NCBI RefSeq assembly: GCF_034044715.1
Contig: NZ_JAXCLW010000004.1
Span: 124,001-188,000, forward strand
Length of the DNA: 64,000 bases
Direction of reading: 5' to 3'
Origin: Dongia_B soli
Lineage (GTDB): Bacteria; Pseudomonadota; Alphaproteobacteria; Dongiales; Dongiaceae
Both the position numbers and the translations under genes were made by a program. The first letter of the stretch is position 1. Each line of letters begins with the position of its first letter. Below are positions 1 to 9,802 of this stretch, in pieces. The notes under the pieces are model-generated. The model did not search any database, was not told the DNA's origin, and worked only from the letters and a program-made list of their open reading frames with translations.

Positions 1-380
1 ATCTCATCACCGCCTTACCGCATGAAGGCTACGATCTCGCGAGCTATTACATTCAACCCTCGACCGTGACCGAGATCGTCGAAGAAGGCGATGTGGTCGA
101 TATCGGCAATCGGCATTTCGAAGTGTTGCATCTGCCGGGTCATTCGCCGGGGAGCATCGGTCTCTGGGAAGCCAGCACCGGTACGCTGTTTTCCGGGGAT
201 GCGATCTATGACGGCCCGCTGCTGGATGAGGTCGAAGGCGCACATATCCCGACTTATATCCGCACCATGAAGCGGTTGCGCGAACTGCCGGTACAAGTCG
301 TTCATGCCGGCCATGACCCCAGTTTCGGCCGCGAGCGTTTGATCGAATTGGTGGATGCCTATCTGGCCAAACGGACCTGA
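1..380 (+). CDS. MBL-fold metallo-hydrolase, 5' end missing
   Basis: The open frame is already running at the left edge of the window and ends at a TGA at 378-380, so only the C-terminal ~125 residues are present. Visible metallo-beta-lactamase-fold motifs are HLPGHSPGS (metal-binding His after the GHSPG turn), SGDAIYDG (bridging Asp) and HAGHD near the C-terminus (last metal His). The upstream HxHxDH motif would lie outside the window. The family hydrolyses thioesters, lactones or phosphodiesters with two metal ions; the substrate here cannot be told. The fold is clear; a specific function is not. Confidence 0.85.
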   Translation, partial: LITALPHEGYDLASYYIQPSTVTEIVEEGDVVDIGNRHFEVLHLPGHSPGSIGLWEASTGTLFSGDAIYDGPLLDEVEGAHIPTYIRTMKRLRELPVQVVHAGHDPSFGRERLIELVDAYLAKRT

Positions 381-506
381 TAATCCGGTTCAGTTCTGTG
401 ATTGACGCCCCGGATGCCTTGCCAGCCTCCGGTCAGCGGCCTATAGACATGCCGACCCTGCCGATTTGTACGTGTTCAGGCAGGGATAACGGAGTGGATC
501 AGGCTT

Positions 507-1286
507 ATGACCATGGGGAACCAGCCGGCAGACCAACTGACAGTTGAATTGGAACGTATTGCGCTCGCGGCCGGCGAGGTTATTCTGCGCATTTACGAAA
601 GCGATTTCGCGCATCAGCATAAATCCGATAAATCACCGGTGACGGAAGCCGATGTGGCAGCGGAAGCCGTAATTGCCGCCGAATTGCATAAGCTGACCCC
701 CGAGATTCCCCTGATTGCCGAAGAGGCAGCGGCGGTCGGCGGCCTGCCGGCCGAAGCGGCGGCGCGGTTCTGGCTCGTCGACCCGCTGGATGGCACCAAG
801 GAATTCATCGCCCGCAACGGCGAATTCACCGTCAACATCGCCCTGATCGAAGGCGGCAGCCCCAAACTGGGCATCGTTCATGTACCTGTCCTCGGCCAGA
901 CCTATGGCGGCGATGGCAAGACTGCCTGGCGCCGCGTGAATAAAGGCGCCTATGAAGAGATCCGGACCCGTGCCGTCCCCACCGATGGCGCGGTGATGAC
1001 GATCAGCCGCTCGCATGCTGCCAAGGAACTGGTCAAGGCCGAGGAAATGGGCGTGAAGATTGCCGATACCCTCGTCGCCGGCAGTTCACTGAAATTCTGC
1101 CGGCTGGCGGAAGGCGTTGCCGATATCTATCCCCGCTTCGGCCCCACCATGGAATGGGATACCGCAGCCGGGCATGCCGTTCTCGTCTCTGCCGGCGGAT
1201 CGGTCCGCCAGCTCGACGGCAGGGTGCTACCTTACGGCAAACCTGGTTTCCTTAATCCGCATTTCATTGCCCGCGGCCGGGACTGA
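507..1286 (+). CDS. cysQ: 3'(2'),5'-bisphosphate nucleotidase CysQ
   Basis: 259 aa, normal for the family. It is an inositol-monophosphatase-fold enzyme that hydrolyses 3'-phosphoadenosine 5'-phosphate to AMP, clearing the by-product of sulfate assimilation. Metal-site motifs are visible: the acidic pair in IAEEA (residues 70-74), DPLDGTKEF (92-100) and WDTAAGH (217-223), in the order expected of the lithium-sensitive phosphatases. The GTKEF continuation of the second motif is typical of CysQ rather than SuhB. The ATG at 507 follows GGAG-rich sequence. It lies 11 bases ahead of the threonylcarbamoyl-AMP synthase gene, so the two may be cotranscribed. Confidence 0.92.
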   Translation: MTMGNQPADQLTVELERIALAAGEVILRIYESDFAHQHKSDKSPVTEADVAAEAVIAAELHKLTPEIPLIAEEAAAVGGLPAEAAARFWLVDPLDGTKEFIARNGEFTVNIALIEGGSPKLGIVHVPVLGQTYGGDGKTAWRRVNKGAYEEIRTRAVPTDGAVMTISRSHAAKELVKAEEMGVKIADTLVAGSSLKFCRLAEGVADIYPRFGPTMEWDTAAGHAVLVSAGGSVRQLDGRVLPYGKPGFLNPHFIARGRD

Positions 1287-1297
1287 GACGGCGGGCG

Positions 1298-2260
1298 ATG
1301 ACGCGACTGCTGCCCGCCACCTTCGCCAGCATTGCCGAGGCCGGGCAGGTTTTGCGGGCGGGCAAGCTGGTCGCCTTTCCGACCGAAACGGTCTACGGCC
1401 TGGGCGGCAATGCATTGGATGATCATGCCGTCGCCGCCATCTACGAGGCCAAGAACCGGCCGGATTTCAACCCGCTGATCGTGCATGTACCAAATCTGGA
1501 TGCCGCAGCGGCCTATGTCTACATGACCGAAGATGCCGCGTTATTGGCGCGGCATTTCTGGCCGGGCCCCCTCACCTTGATCCTGCCGCGCCTGAAGGAG
1601 TGCAAGCTGTCACTGCTGCTCAGCGCCGGGCTTGATACCGTTGCCATCCGTGTCCCGAACCATCCGGTCGCGCAACGGCTGTTGACGGATAGCGGTCTCC
1701 CTTTGGCGGGGCCCAGTGCCAATCCCTCCGGCCGCATCAGCCCGACCTGTCCGGAACATGTGATCGATGGGCTCGGTGGCAAGGTCGAAATCGTGCTCGA
1801 TGGTGGACCTTGCAAAGTCGGCATTGAATCCACGGTGCTGGATTTGACCGGCGACCAGCCCGCCATTTTGCGGCCGGGCGGTATTCTACCGGAAGCGATC
1901 TCCGCCGTGCTCGGCCATGAAGTTAATTGGCACCGGATCGTCGAAACCGGCGAGCAGGGCCACAAAAGCCCGGGCCAATTGAGCAGCCATTACGCGCCGA
2001 GTCTGCCTGTTCGCCTGAATGCTCAGAGTGCTGAAGCGGGGGAAATTCTGCTGGGCTTCGGGCCATCGGCACCGGCCGGCAGCCACAATCTCAGTCCAAC
2101 TGGCGATCTGACGGAAGCCGCCGCAAATCTTTTCGCTGCCCTGCGCGCCGCTGATCGTCCGGATCACCGCGGCATCGCTGTCATGCCCATCCCCGACGCC
2201 GGCCTTGGCCTAGCCATCAATGACCGCCTTCGCCGCGCCGCGGCACCACGCGCAGAGTAA
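1298..2260 (+). CDS. tsaC: L-threonylcarbamoyladenylate synthase (Sua5/TsaC type)
   Basis: 320 aa. It makes threonylcarbamoyl-AMP from threonine, bicarbonate and ATP for the t6A37 modification of ANN-decoding tRNAs. The YrdC domain fills roughly residues 10-205, with PTETVYGLG (28-36), KNR (52-54) and GPSANPSGR (138-146). The extra ~110 C-terminal residues, reached by a linker containing SPGQLSSHYAP, are the Sua5 domain, so this is the long Sua5 form rather than short TsaC. It starts 11 bases after cysQ. Confidence 0.93.
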   Translation: MTRLLPATFASIAEAGQVLRAGKLVAFPTETVYGLGGNALDDHAVAAIYEAKNRPDFNPLIVHVPNLDAAAAYVYMTEDAALLARHFWPGPLTLILPRLKECKLSLLLSAGLDTVAIRVPNHPVAQRLLTDSGLPLAGPSANPSGRISPTCPEHVIDGLGGKVEIVLDGGPCKVGIESTVLDLTGDQPAILRPGGILPEAISAVLGHEVNWHRIVETGEQGHKSPGQLSSHYAPSLPVRLNAQSAEAGEILLGFGPSAPAGSHNLSPTGDLTEAAANLFAALRAADRPDHRGIAVMPIPDAGLGLAINDRLRRAAAPRAE

Positions 2261-2435
2261 GCATTTTAATCCTCGACTGGCACGTAAAAGTGATGAAGCC
2301 GCTCGGGATAAAGGGCGCCTCCACAGGTGTTTTGAGCGCGACCCAGCCCGGATAGGCTGAGATAATAGGTGTCATCCAGCATCTGGCGCCGGCGACAGTC
2401 GGAAGGTTGCGGATGACAAGCGCATGGAGACGAAC

Positions 2436-2921
2436 ATGTGGAAACGATTATCTCTGGCAATGGCGATCGGCCTTAGCACCGCCCTGCCCCTTGCCGTATC
2501 GCCGAGTTTGGCCGGTGAAGGCGGTGTCAATGTGGGCTCGCTCAGTTGCCGCGTCGCATCCGGGGTCAGCTTCATCTTCGGTTCATCGCGCAACATGAAT
2601 TGCGTCTTCACCCGCCCGGACGGCAAGAAAGAAAGCTATAGCGGTGAAATCAAGCGCTACGGCGTTGACATCGGCTATGTCAGCTCGGCGCGGATTGTCT
2701 GGGGCGTCTTCGCGCCCAGCGGCAATATCGCGCCTGGCTCCCTCGCTGGCACCTATGTCGGCGGCAGCGCCAATGTCACCGCCGGCGTCGGCCTGGGGGC
2801 CAATGCGTTGATCGGCGGCAGCAACAAGACAATCTCGCTGCAACCGCTCAGCCTGGAAGGCAATACGGGCCTGAACATTGCCGGCGGTATCGGTGAAATG
2901 GAGCTGCGCCGAAGCAAGTAA
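2436..2921 (+). CDS. DUF992 domain-containing secreted protein
   Basis: About 161 aa with a Sec signal peptide (MWKRL n-region, hydrophobic core, SLAGEG cleavage area). The mature part is glycine-rich, with two Cys (SLSCRV, NMNCVF) spaced as in the DUF992 family, and ends in an MELRRSK tail. DUF992 proteins are small periplasmic proteins of alphaproteobacteria with no established role. I chose the ATG at 2436 because GGAG sits 7 bases upstream; an in-frame ATG at 2424 would add four residues. It stands alone between tsaC and an acyl-CoA dehydrogenase gene. Confidence 0.8.
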   Translation: MWKRLSLAMAIGLSTALPLAVSPSLAGEGGVNVGSLSCRVASGVSFIFGSSRNMNCVFTRPDGKKESYSGEIKRYGVDIGYVSSARIVWGVFAPSGNIAPGSLAGTYVGGSANVTAGVGLGANALIGGSNKTISLQPLSLEGNTGLNIAGGIGEMELRRSK

Positions 2922-2993
2922 AGCAAAACCGGCTTTGCATCCAGCACGTGTCCAGCGCATCATGCGCTACTCGCGGCTTTAAGGATGCGCGCA

Positions 2994-4769
2994 ATGCCCG
3001 ACTACCAGGCACCCATTGAGGATATCCGCTTCACTCTACGGCATATCGCCGGACTGGAAGCGATAGCGCAACTTCCTGGCTATCAGGAAGCTAGCCTCGA
3101 AACCTGCGATGCCATCTTGGGAGAAGCCGCAAGATTTGCCGCCGAGGTCCTGGCGCCGCTCAATCGCATTGGTGATATGGAAGGTGCGAAACTGGCGGAG
3201 GGCAAGGTCCGTGTACCAGCGGGTCAAGCAGAGGCTTATCGCCAATTCGCCGAAGCCGGTTGGAATTCGGTCGCCTTCGATCCGGATTTCGGCGGCCAGG
3301 GCATGCCTTGGGCGTTAACCACGGCGCTACAGGAAATCTGGAACGCCGCGAACATGGCTTTCTCGCTTTGTCCGTTGCTGACGCAGGGTGCCGTCGAGGC
3401 GCTGCAGATCCACGGCAGTGATGCACAGAAGAAGACCTATCTCGCGCCACTCATTGCCGGCCGCTGGACCGGCACGATGAATTTGACGGAGCCACAGGCC
3501 GGGTCGGATCTGGGCGCGTTGAAAACCCGCGCCGAGCCCAAAGGCGATCACCACCTCCTGACCGGGCAGAAGATCTTCATTACCTATGGCGATCACGAAA
3601 TGGCCGAGAACATCGTTCATTTCGTCTTGGCCCGGCTACCCGATGCTCCAAAGGGATCGAAAGGCATTTCGCTCTTCATCGTGCCGAAATTCCTGGTCAA
3701 TCAGGATGGCAGCCTTGGCGCGCGCAACGATGTGAAGGCGGTCGCACTGGAACACAAGCTTGGCATTCACGCCAGCCCAACCTGCGTCATGGCCTATGGT
3801 GACGAAGGTGGTGCCGTCGGTTATTTGGTCGGCGAACCCAATCGCGGCCTCGAATACATGTTCACGATGATGAACAATGCTCGCCTTGCCGTCGGCGTAC
3901 AGGGACTGGCCATCGCGGAGCGTGCGCTGCAGGCCGCGCGGGCTTATGCAAGCGAGCGGGTGCAAGGCACGACGCCGGGCAATGATCCCACCGCCCGTCT
4001 GCCCATCCACCATCATCCGGATATTCGCCGTAGCCTGATGGCCTTGCGTGCTTGGAGCGAAGCAACACGCTGCTTGATTTATTTTGCCGCCGGCACGCTC
4101 GACCGCGCGAAACGGCACCCGGATTCCGCTGATCGCGCGGGCTATCAGGCTTTGGTCGATCTGCTGATCCCAATCGCCAAAGCCTGGTCGACCGATCGCG
4201 GCGTCGCGGCTGCCTCGCTCGGCCTGCAGATTCACGGCGGAGCGGGTTTCATCGAAGAAACCGGTGTCGCGCAATTCTATCGCGATGCCCGAATCGCGCC
4301 GATCTATGAGGGCACCAATGGCATCCAGGCGATCGACCTCCTAGGCCGCAAATTGCTCCGCGACGGCGGCCGCTCCGCGCGCGGTCTGATCGCCAGCATG
4401 ACCGTTACCCTTGAAGCGCTGAAAGTCGATAGCGACCTGGAAATGCAGGTGCTCTCCACCCATCTCGAACCGACTCTGACCGCCCTGAGCCGTGCGACGG
4501 AACATCTTTTGAAACTTGGCGAACAGGAAATCGGCAGCGCTTTGGCCGGCGCTTCGCCCTATCTCGAGTTATTCGGCCTAGTCCTGGGCGGCTGGCTCTT
4601 GGCGAAATCGACGCTCGCGGCCCGTCAAAGCAGGGACCCGATTCTGGATGAGAAACTGGCGGTAACCCAGTTCTATATGACGAATCAGTTGCCGCAGGCC
4701 CTGGGGCTGGAGATCGCCATTGTCAGCGGCGCCGAAAGCGTCCTGAAACTGGCTCCCGAACGCATCTGA
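2994..4769 (+). CDS. acyl-CoA dehydrogenase, DmdC-like (3-methylmercaptopropionyl-CoA dehydrogenase family)
   Basis: 591 aa, the long acyl-CoA dehydrogenase form with an extra C-terminal helical domain of ~130 residues. It is a FAD enzyme that introduces an alpha-beta double bond into an acyl-CoA. Visible motifs include LTEPQAGSDLGALKTRA in the middle domain, QIHGGAGFIEETG, and YEGTNGIQAIDL, which carries the Glu usually acting as catalytic base. The N-terminus MPDYQAPIEDIRF is typical of the DmdC/FadE-like group in alphaproteobacteria. The start at 2994 has AAGGA 8 bases upstream; ATG 2985 overlaps that site. The acyl substrate is not determined, and DMSP use is only a family association. 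Confidence 0.88.
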   Translation: MPDYQAPIEDIRFTLRHIAGLEAIAQLPGYQEASLETCDAILGEAARFAAEVLAPLNRIGDMEGAKLAEGKVRVPAGQAEAYRQFAEAGWNSVAFDPDFGGQGMPWALTTALQEIWNAANMAFSLCPLLTQGAVEALQIHGSDAQKKTYLAPLIAGRWTGTMNLTEPQAGSDLGALKTRAEPKGDHHLLTGQKIFITYGDHEMAENIVHFVLARLPDAPKGSKGISLFIVPKFLVNQDGSLGARNDVKAVALEHKLGIHASPTCVMAYGDEGGAVGYLVGEPNRGLEYMFTMMNNARLAVGVQGLAIAERALQAARAYASERVQGTTPGNDPTARLPIHHHPDIRRSLMALRAWSEATRCLIYFAAGTLDRAKRHPDSADRAGYQALVDLLIPIAKAWSTDRGVAAASLGLQIHGGAGFIEETGVAQFYRDARIAPIYEGTNGIQAIDLLGRKLLRDGGRSARGLIASMTVTLEALKVDSDLEMQVLSTHLEPTLTALSRATEHLLKLGEQEIGSALAGASPYLELFGLVLGGWLLAKSTLAARQSRDPILDEKLAVTQFYMTNQLPQALGLEIAIVSGAESVLKLAPERI

Positions 4770-4893
4770 GGGCTTCACCTGCCGCCGCTGCCGGAAGAGT
4801 GATTCCGGCGCTCCGGAATGGATCGACAAGTTCAGCGCAACCGGCTACCAAATTGAGAGATTTTGACCCTTTCGCCGAGCCTGAGCTGCCATC

Positions 4894-6468
4894 ATGCCCG
4901 ACCATCCGCGCAAAGTTCTGCTGATTTCCGCCGATCAATGGCGGGCGGAATGCCTGTCTGCCATTGGACATCCGGTTGTCAAGACGCCTCACCTCGATGC
5001 GCTCGCCGCGGAAAGCGTGCTGTTCAAGCGCCATTATACAACCTGCGCGCCCTGCGGTCCGGCCCGCACCAGCCTGCTCACCGGTCTGTATCTGATGAAT
5101 CACCGCTCCGGCCGCAACGGCACGCCGCTGGATGCACGTTTCACCAATCTGGCGTACGAGGTCCGCAAGGCCGGTTACGACCCAACCCTGTTCGGCTATA
5201 CCGATACCAGTCAGGATCCGCGCGGCAGAGCTCCAAACGATCCGGCGCTCAAGACTTATGAAGGCGTCATGCCGGGCTTCACCGTCGGCCTACCCTTCCC
5301 CGACCACATGATGCCGTGGATCGCCGATCTGAAGGCCAAGGGCTATCGGTTCAACGATCGCTCGGATGTCTACAAGCCCCGCCAGGACGTATCACTGCCA
5401 GCCGATCGCGGCCACAGCTTCCTGCCGACCATCTTCAAGGCCGAGGACAGTGAAACGGCTTTCATGGCCGACACGGTGCTGAAGTGGCTGTCGGTTCGCC
5501 AGAATCAGGACTGGTTTGTCCATTGCGTTTTTTTGCGGCCGCATCCACCGGTCATCGCGCCGGAACCCTACAATGCCTTATACGATCCAACGGACGTTTC
5601 CATGCCGCGGCGCAAGGCAACGCCAGAAGAAGAAGCGGCACAACACCCGCATTTGAAATTGTGGATCGATCATTTCCGGGAACACTCAAGTTACGATGAG
5701 CACAATCCGTATAATCTCGTGACGATGGATGAGCTCAATCTGCGCCAGATGCGCGCCACCTACTACGCCATGATCACCCAAGTCGACGACCAAATCGGCC
5801 GTATCATCGCGCATCTGAAGGCGACCGGCGAATATGAAAGCACGCTGATCATCTTTACCTGCGATCACGCGGAGATGGGAGGAGATCACTATACTTGGGG
5901 TAAGGAAACTTATTTCGATCAGAGCTTCCACATCCCGCTGATCATCCGGGATCCGCGTCGTACCAGCGACAATGGGCGCGGCCGCCAGATTGACCTCTTC
6001 ACCGAATCCGTGGATATCATGCCGACCATTCTCGATTGGCTGGGTAGCGATATTCCGGCGCAATGCGATGGCCGTTCCCTGCTGCCTTTCCTCGAAGGCA
6101 ATGCCCCCGTCGATTGGCGCGATGAAGTGCATTACGAGGTCGATTTTCGCTATACGCCAAATCTCCCGGGTCTCGATGCCGAAACCTGGCTGGGCTTGAA
6201 GCCGGACGATTGTTATCTGACGGTGATCCGCGACCGGCGCTACAAATATGTTCATTTCGCGACATTGCCGCCGCTGTTCTTTGACCTGACCCAGGATCCC
6301 GACGAAATGAACAATTTAGCGGAACAAGCGGAACAGGCACCTATCCTGCTGCGTTATGCTCAAAAGATGTTGAGCTGGCGCATGCGCCATGCCGACCGGA
6401 CCTTGACCAATTTGCACCTTGGCAAACAGGGCGTATTCGACGGCCGTCAGCGGCACCTTATTTCTTAA
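4894..6468 (+). CDS. sulfatase-family hydrolase (arylsulfatase or phosphonate monoester hydrolase/phosphodiesterase)
   Basis: 524 aa, alkaline-phosphatase superfamily. The formylglycine motif CxPxR is present as C54-G-P-A-R58 followed by TSLLTG; Cys54 should be oxidised to formylglycine by a maturation enzyme. Metal ligands are visible in ISADQWR near the N-terminus and in FTCDHAEMGGDHYTWGK. No signal peptide is seen, so it is probably cytoplasmic. The CAPCGPARTS context and the length resemble the phosphonate monoester hydrolase/phosphodiesterase branch, whose members are promiscuous, but a sulfate ester substrate cannot be excluded. It lies 24 bases upstream of pgm. Confidence 0.85.
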   Translation: MPDHPRKVLLISADQWRAECLSAIGHPVVKTPHLDALAAESVLFKRHYTTCAPCGPARTSLLTGLYLMNHRSGRNGTPLDARFTNLAYEVRKAGYDPTLFGYTDTSQDPRGRAPNDPALKTYEGVMPGFTVGLPFPDHMMPWIADLKAKGYRFNDRSDVYKPRQDVSLPADRGHSFLPTIFKAEDSETAFMADTVLKWLSVRQNQDWFVHCVFLRPHPPVIAPEPYNALYDPTDVSMPRRKATPEEEAAQHPHLKLWIDHFREHSSYDEHNPYNLVTMDELNLRQMRATYYAMITQVDDQIGRIIAHLKATGEYESTLIIFTCDHAEMGGDHYTWGKETYFDQSFHIPLIIRDPRRTSDNGRGRQIDLFTESVDIMPTILDWLGSDIPAQCDGRSLLPFLEGNAPVDWRDEVHYEVDFRYTPNLPGLDAETWLGLKPDDCYLTVIRDRRYKYVHFATLPPLFFDLTQDPDEMNNLAEQAEQAPILLRYAQKMLSWRMRHADRTLTNLHLGKQGVFDGRQRHLIS

Positions 6469-6492
6469 GACGGACCTTTTGCAGGAAAGCTC

Positions 6493-8133
6493 ATGATTCG
6501 ACAGGTCGATTGCCACCCTTTCACCGATCAGCGCCCTGGCACATCGGGCCTGCGAAAAAAGGTGAAGGTCTTCCAGCAGCCGCATTACCTCGCCACCTTC
6601 GTCCAATCGATCTTCGATACTTTGGCAGCTGAGCAGGATGGTCTGGCAGGAAAAACCCTGGTTCTTGGCGGTGACGGGCGATATTTCAATAACGAGGCCA
6701 TCGAACTCATCCTGCGCATGGCGGCGGCCAATGGCGTCGGCCGCATCCTGCTTGGTCAGGACGGTTTGCTATCTACGCCGGCGGTTAGCTGCATCATTCG
6801 CAAACACAAGGCCCATGGCGGCATCGTGCTCTCCGCCAGCCACAATCCGGGCGGCCCGGATGGCGATTTCGGCATCAAATACAATATCAGCAATGGTGGA
6901 CCGGCCCCGGAAAAACTGACCGAGGCCATTTTCACCCGCTCCAAAGGCATCACCAGCTATCGGTTGATCGAAGGCGCCTCTTTCGATTCCAGCCGGCTCG
7001 GCCAGCAGAAGCTCGGCGACATGACCGTCGAGGTCATCGATCCCGTTGCCGATTATGCCGAATTGATGCAGCGCCTGTTCGATTTCGATCGGCTCGCGGA
7101 TCTCATCAAGGCCGGTTTCGATCTGCGCTTCGATGCCATGCACGCGATTACCGGCCCCTATGCCAAGCGGATACTCGGCGACATGCTGGGTGTGAAAGCC
7201 GACTGGTTATTGAACGCAACACCCCTACCCGATTTTGGCGGTGACCATCCCGATCCCAATCCCGCCCATGCCAAGGAGCTGATGACGCTGCTGTGGCAGG
7301 AGAATGGCCCGGTCTTCGGCGCCGCCTCGGATGGTGATGGCGACCGCAATATGATCCTCGGCCGGCGGCTTGCCGTATCGCCCAGCGACAGCCTCGCCGT
7401 GCTTGCCGCCAATGCCAAGCATGTGCCCGGCTATCGCGATGGCCTCGCCGGAATCGCCCGATCCATGCCCACCAGCCAGGCCGCCGATGCTGTCGCCAAG
7501 TCACTCGGCATTCCCTGTTTTGAGACGCCGACCGGGTGGAAATTCTTTGGCAATCTTCTGGATGCCGACCGCGCGACCTTATGCGGCGAGGAAAGCTACG
7601 GCACCAGCTCCAATCACGTACGCGAGAAAGATGGCCTTTGGGCCGTGCTGTTCTGGCTGAATTTGATTGCTGTACGCGGCCAGCCCGTCACTGAAATCAT
7701 GCGGGACCACTGGCGGCAATTCGGTCGGCATTATTATTCGCGCCACGATTACGAGACGCTGGAAAGCGACATCGCCAACAAGATCGTCGATGGCTTGCAG
7801 CAGGAACTCGGGGGCTTGAAAGGCCGTGCCTTCGGCGATCGCCAGCTTCGTCACGCCGACGATTTCACCTATCACGATCCGATCGACGGCTCGACCAGCG
7901 CGAAGCAAGGCCTGCGCCTGATGTTCGAGGATGGCGCCCGCATCGTGCTGCGCCTGTCGGGTACTGGAACCGAAGGGGCCACGCTGCGGCTTTACCTGGA
8001 AAGCTATCAGGCCGATCCCGCGAAGCATGACCTCGACCCGCAGATCGCTTTGGCCGATTTGATCGACATCGCCGAGAATGTTATCGGCATCAAGCGCCAA
8101 TCCGGCCGCCAGCAACCCGACGTGGTGACATGA
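6493..8133 (+). CDS. pgm: alpha-D-glucose phosphate-specific phosphoglucomutase
   Basis: 546 aa, the usual length of the Pgm class. It interconverts glucose 1-phosphate and glucose 6-phosphate, feeding UDP-glucose synthesis. The phosphoserine loop is SASHNPGG at 114-121, the metal loop SDGDGDR lies near residue 278, the sugar loop is CGEESYG, and RLSGTGTEG binds phosphate near the C-terminus. AGGAAA precedes the ATG at 6493. Its stop overlaps the start of pgi (ATGA), so the two are translationally coupled. A second, shorter hexose-phosphate mutase in the window (34.3-35.7 kb) belongs to the exopolysaccharide locus. Confidence 0.95.
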   Translation: MIRQVDCHPFTDQRPGTSGLRKKVKVFQQPHYLATFVQSIFDTLAAEQDGLAGKTLVLGGDGRYFNNEAIELILRMAAANGVGRILLGQDGLLSTPAVSCIIRKHKAHGGIVLSASHNPGGPDGDFGIKYNISNGGPAPEKLTEAIFTRSKGITSYRLIEGASFDSSRLGQQKLGDMTVEVIDPVADYAELMQRLFDFDRLADLIKAGFDLRFDAMHAITGPYAKRILGDMLGVKADWLLNATPLPDFGGDHPDPNPAHAKELMTLLWQENGPVFGAASDGDGDRNMILGRRLAVSPSDSLAVLAANAKHVPGYRDGLAGIARSMPTSQAADAVAKSLGIPCFETPTGWKFFGNLLDADRATLCGEESYGTSSNHVREKDGLWAVLFWLNLIAVRGQPVTEIMRDHWRQFGRHYYSRHDYETLESDIANKIVDGLQQELGGLKGRAFGDRQLRHADDFTYHDPIDGSTSAKQGLRLMFEDGARIVLRLSGTGTEGATLRLYLESYQADPAKHDLDPQIALADLIDIAENVIGIKRQSGRQQPDVVT

Positions 8134-9773
8134 CCGACCTCAATCGTTCTTCCGATTGGATCGCCCTCGAACAACACCAACGCGACATCGAAAAACTTCA
8201 TCTCCGTGATCTGTTTGCAGCCGATCCCCAGCGCTTCGAGCATTTTCATGCGCGCCTATCGACCGGCCAAGGCGATCTGGTCCTGGACTTCTCCAAAAAC
8301 CGGATCACTAAGGAAACGCTGCCCTTGCTGTTAAATCTTGCGAAGACAGCCGGCGTCGATGTGTGGCGCGACCGGATGTTCGTCGGTGAAAAGATCAACA
8401 ACACGGAAAATCGCGCCGTCCTGCATGTGGCATTGCGCAATCGATCCAATCGCCCGATCAAGGTGGATGGGCAGGATGTCATGCCGGCGGTCAATACTGT
8501 CCTCGCCAAGATGCGGGACTTTGCCGAGCGCGTGCGCAATGGAAGCTGGCTGGGCGCCACCGGCAAACCTATCCGCTATGTCGTCAATATCGGAATCGGC
8601 GGCTCTGATCTCGGCCCGGCAATGGTGACCCAATCCCTTCGCCGCTTCCGCCATCCCGAAATTAAGTTTCACTTCCTCTCCAATATTGACGGCGCGCATC
8701 TGGACGCCATCCTCGACCAGGTCGTGGCCGAAGAAACGCTTTTCATCATTTCCTCAAAGACCTTCACCACCCAGGAGACGATGACCAATGCACGTAGTGC
8801 ACGGAACTGGCTCACCTCGCAAGTTACGGTGGCCGATGCTGTCGCAAAGCATTTCGTCGCCGTCTCCACCAACGCGAAGGGCGTGACCGAATTCGGTATC
8901 GATCCCGCCAATATGTTCGAATTCTGGGATTGGGTCGGCGGCCGCTATTCCCTGTGGTCGGCGATTGGCATGCCAATCCTGCTGTCGATCGGCTGGGAAG
9001 GCTTCGAGCAATTGCTCGCGGGCGCCCATGCGATGGACCGGCATTTCGCCGAGGCGCCGCTGGAAGGCAATCTGCCGGTGATCCTGGCGCTGATCGGCCT
9101 TTGGTACGCCAATTTCTGGAAGGCCGCCAGCCTTGCCATCCTGCCCTATGCCCAGGACCTGGCGCGGCTTCCCGCCTATCTGCAGCAGGCGGATATGGAG
9201 AGCAATGGCAAGGGTACCACGCGCCAGGGAAGGGCCGTCCAGACGTTGACCGGGCCGATCCTTTGGGGCGAAGCCGGCACCAATGGGCAGCATGCTTTCT
9301 ATCAGCTGATCCATCAGGGCACGCATCTTATTCCCTGCGACTTCATTCTTCCCGCCAAAGCCGAAGGCAAGTTTGCCGATCATCACCGGTTGCTGGCAGC
9401 GAATTGTTTCGCCCAGACCCAGGCATTGATGCTGGGAAAGACGGGCGATGAAGTCCGCGCCGAAATGTCGGCCGCCGGCATGGATGAGGGAAAGATCAAG
9501 CAGCTTCTTCCGTTCCGGACATTTCCGGGTAACCGGCCCAGCAATACGATCCTGCTGCGCCGTCTCGATCCTTATCATCTCGGCATGTTGATCGCCCTCT
9601 ATGAGCACAAGATTTTCGTGCAGGGCATCATGTGGAATGTGAATTCCTTCGATCAATGGGGTGTGGAGCTTGGCAAGCAATTGGCCGGCGACGTTCTGAG
9701 CGGGTCCGGTGCGCATCGTGATGGATCGACAGAGGGCCTGATGGCTCTCTATGATGCGCTCGGCAAATCATAA
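8130..9773 (+). CDS. pgi: glucose-6-phosphate isomerase
   Basis: 547 aa, close to E. coli Pgi. It converts glucose 6-phosphate to fructose 6-phosphate, and so also supplies the mannose branch used by the exopolysaccharide genes. Both family signatures are visible: FEFWDWVGGRYSLWSAIG in the middle, and the C-terminal block around DQWGVELGKQLA. The active-site stretch NGKGTTRQG and GEAGTNGQHAFYQL (Glu and His) are intact. It overlaps the end of pgm by four bases. Confidence 0.96.
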   Translation: MTDLNRSSDWIALEQHQRDIEKLHLRDLFAADPQRFEHFHARLSTGQGDLVLDFSKNRITKETLPLLLNLAKTAGVDVWRDRMFVGEKINNTENRAVLHVALRNRSNRPIKVDGQDVMPAVNTVLAKMRDFAERVRNGSWLGATGKPIRYVVNIGIGGSDLGPAMVTQSLRRFRHPEIKFHFLSNIDGAHLDAILDQVVAEETLFIISSKTFTTQETMTNARSARNWLTSQVTVADAVAKHFVAVSTNAKGVTEFGIDPANMFEFWDWVGGRYSLWSAIGMPILLSIGWEGFEQLLAGAHAMDRHFAEAPLEGNLPVILALIGLWYANFWKAASLAILPYAQDLARLPAYLQQADMESNGKGTTRQGRAVQTLTGPILWGEAGTNGQHAFYQLIHQGTHLIPCDFILPAKAEGKFADHHRLLAANCFAQTQALMLGKTGDEVRAEMSAAGMDEGKIKQLLPFRTFPGNRPSNTILLRRLDPYHLGMLIALYEHKIFVQGIMWNVNSFDQWGVELGKQLAGDVLSGSGAHRDGSTEGLMALYDALGKS

Positions 9774-9802
9774 TCTCGATCCAGAATTCGGGGAGACAGA
9801 CT

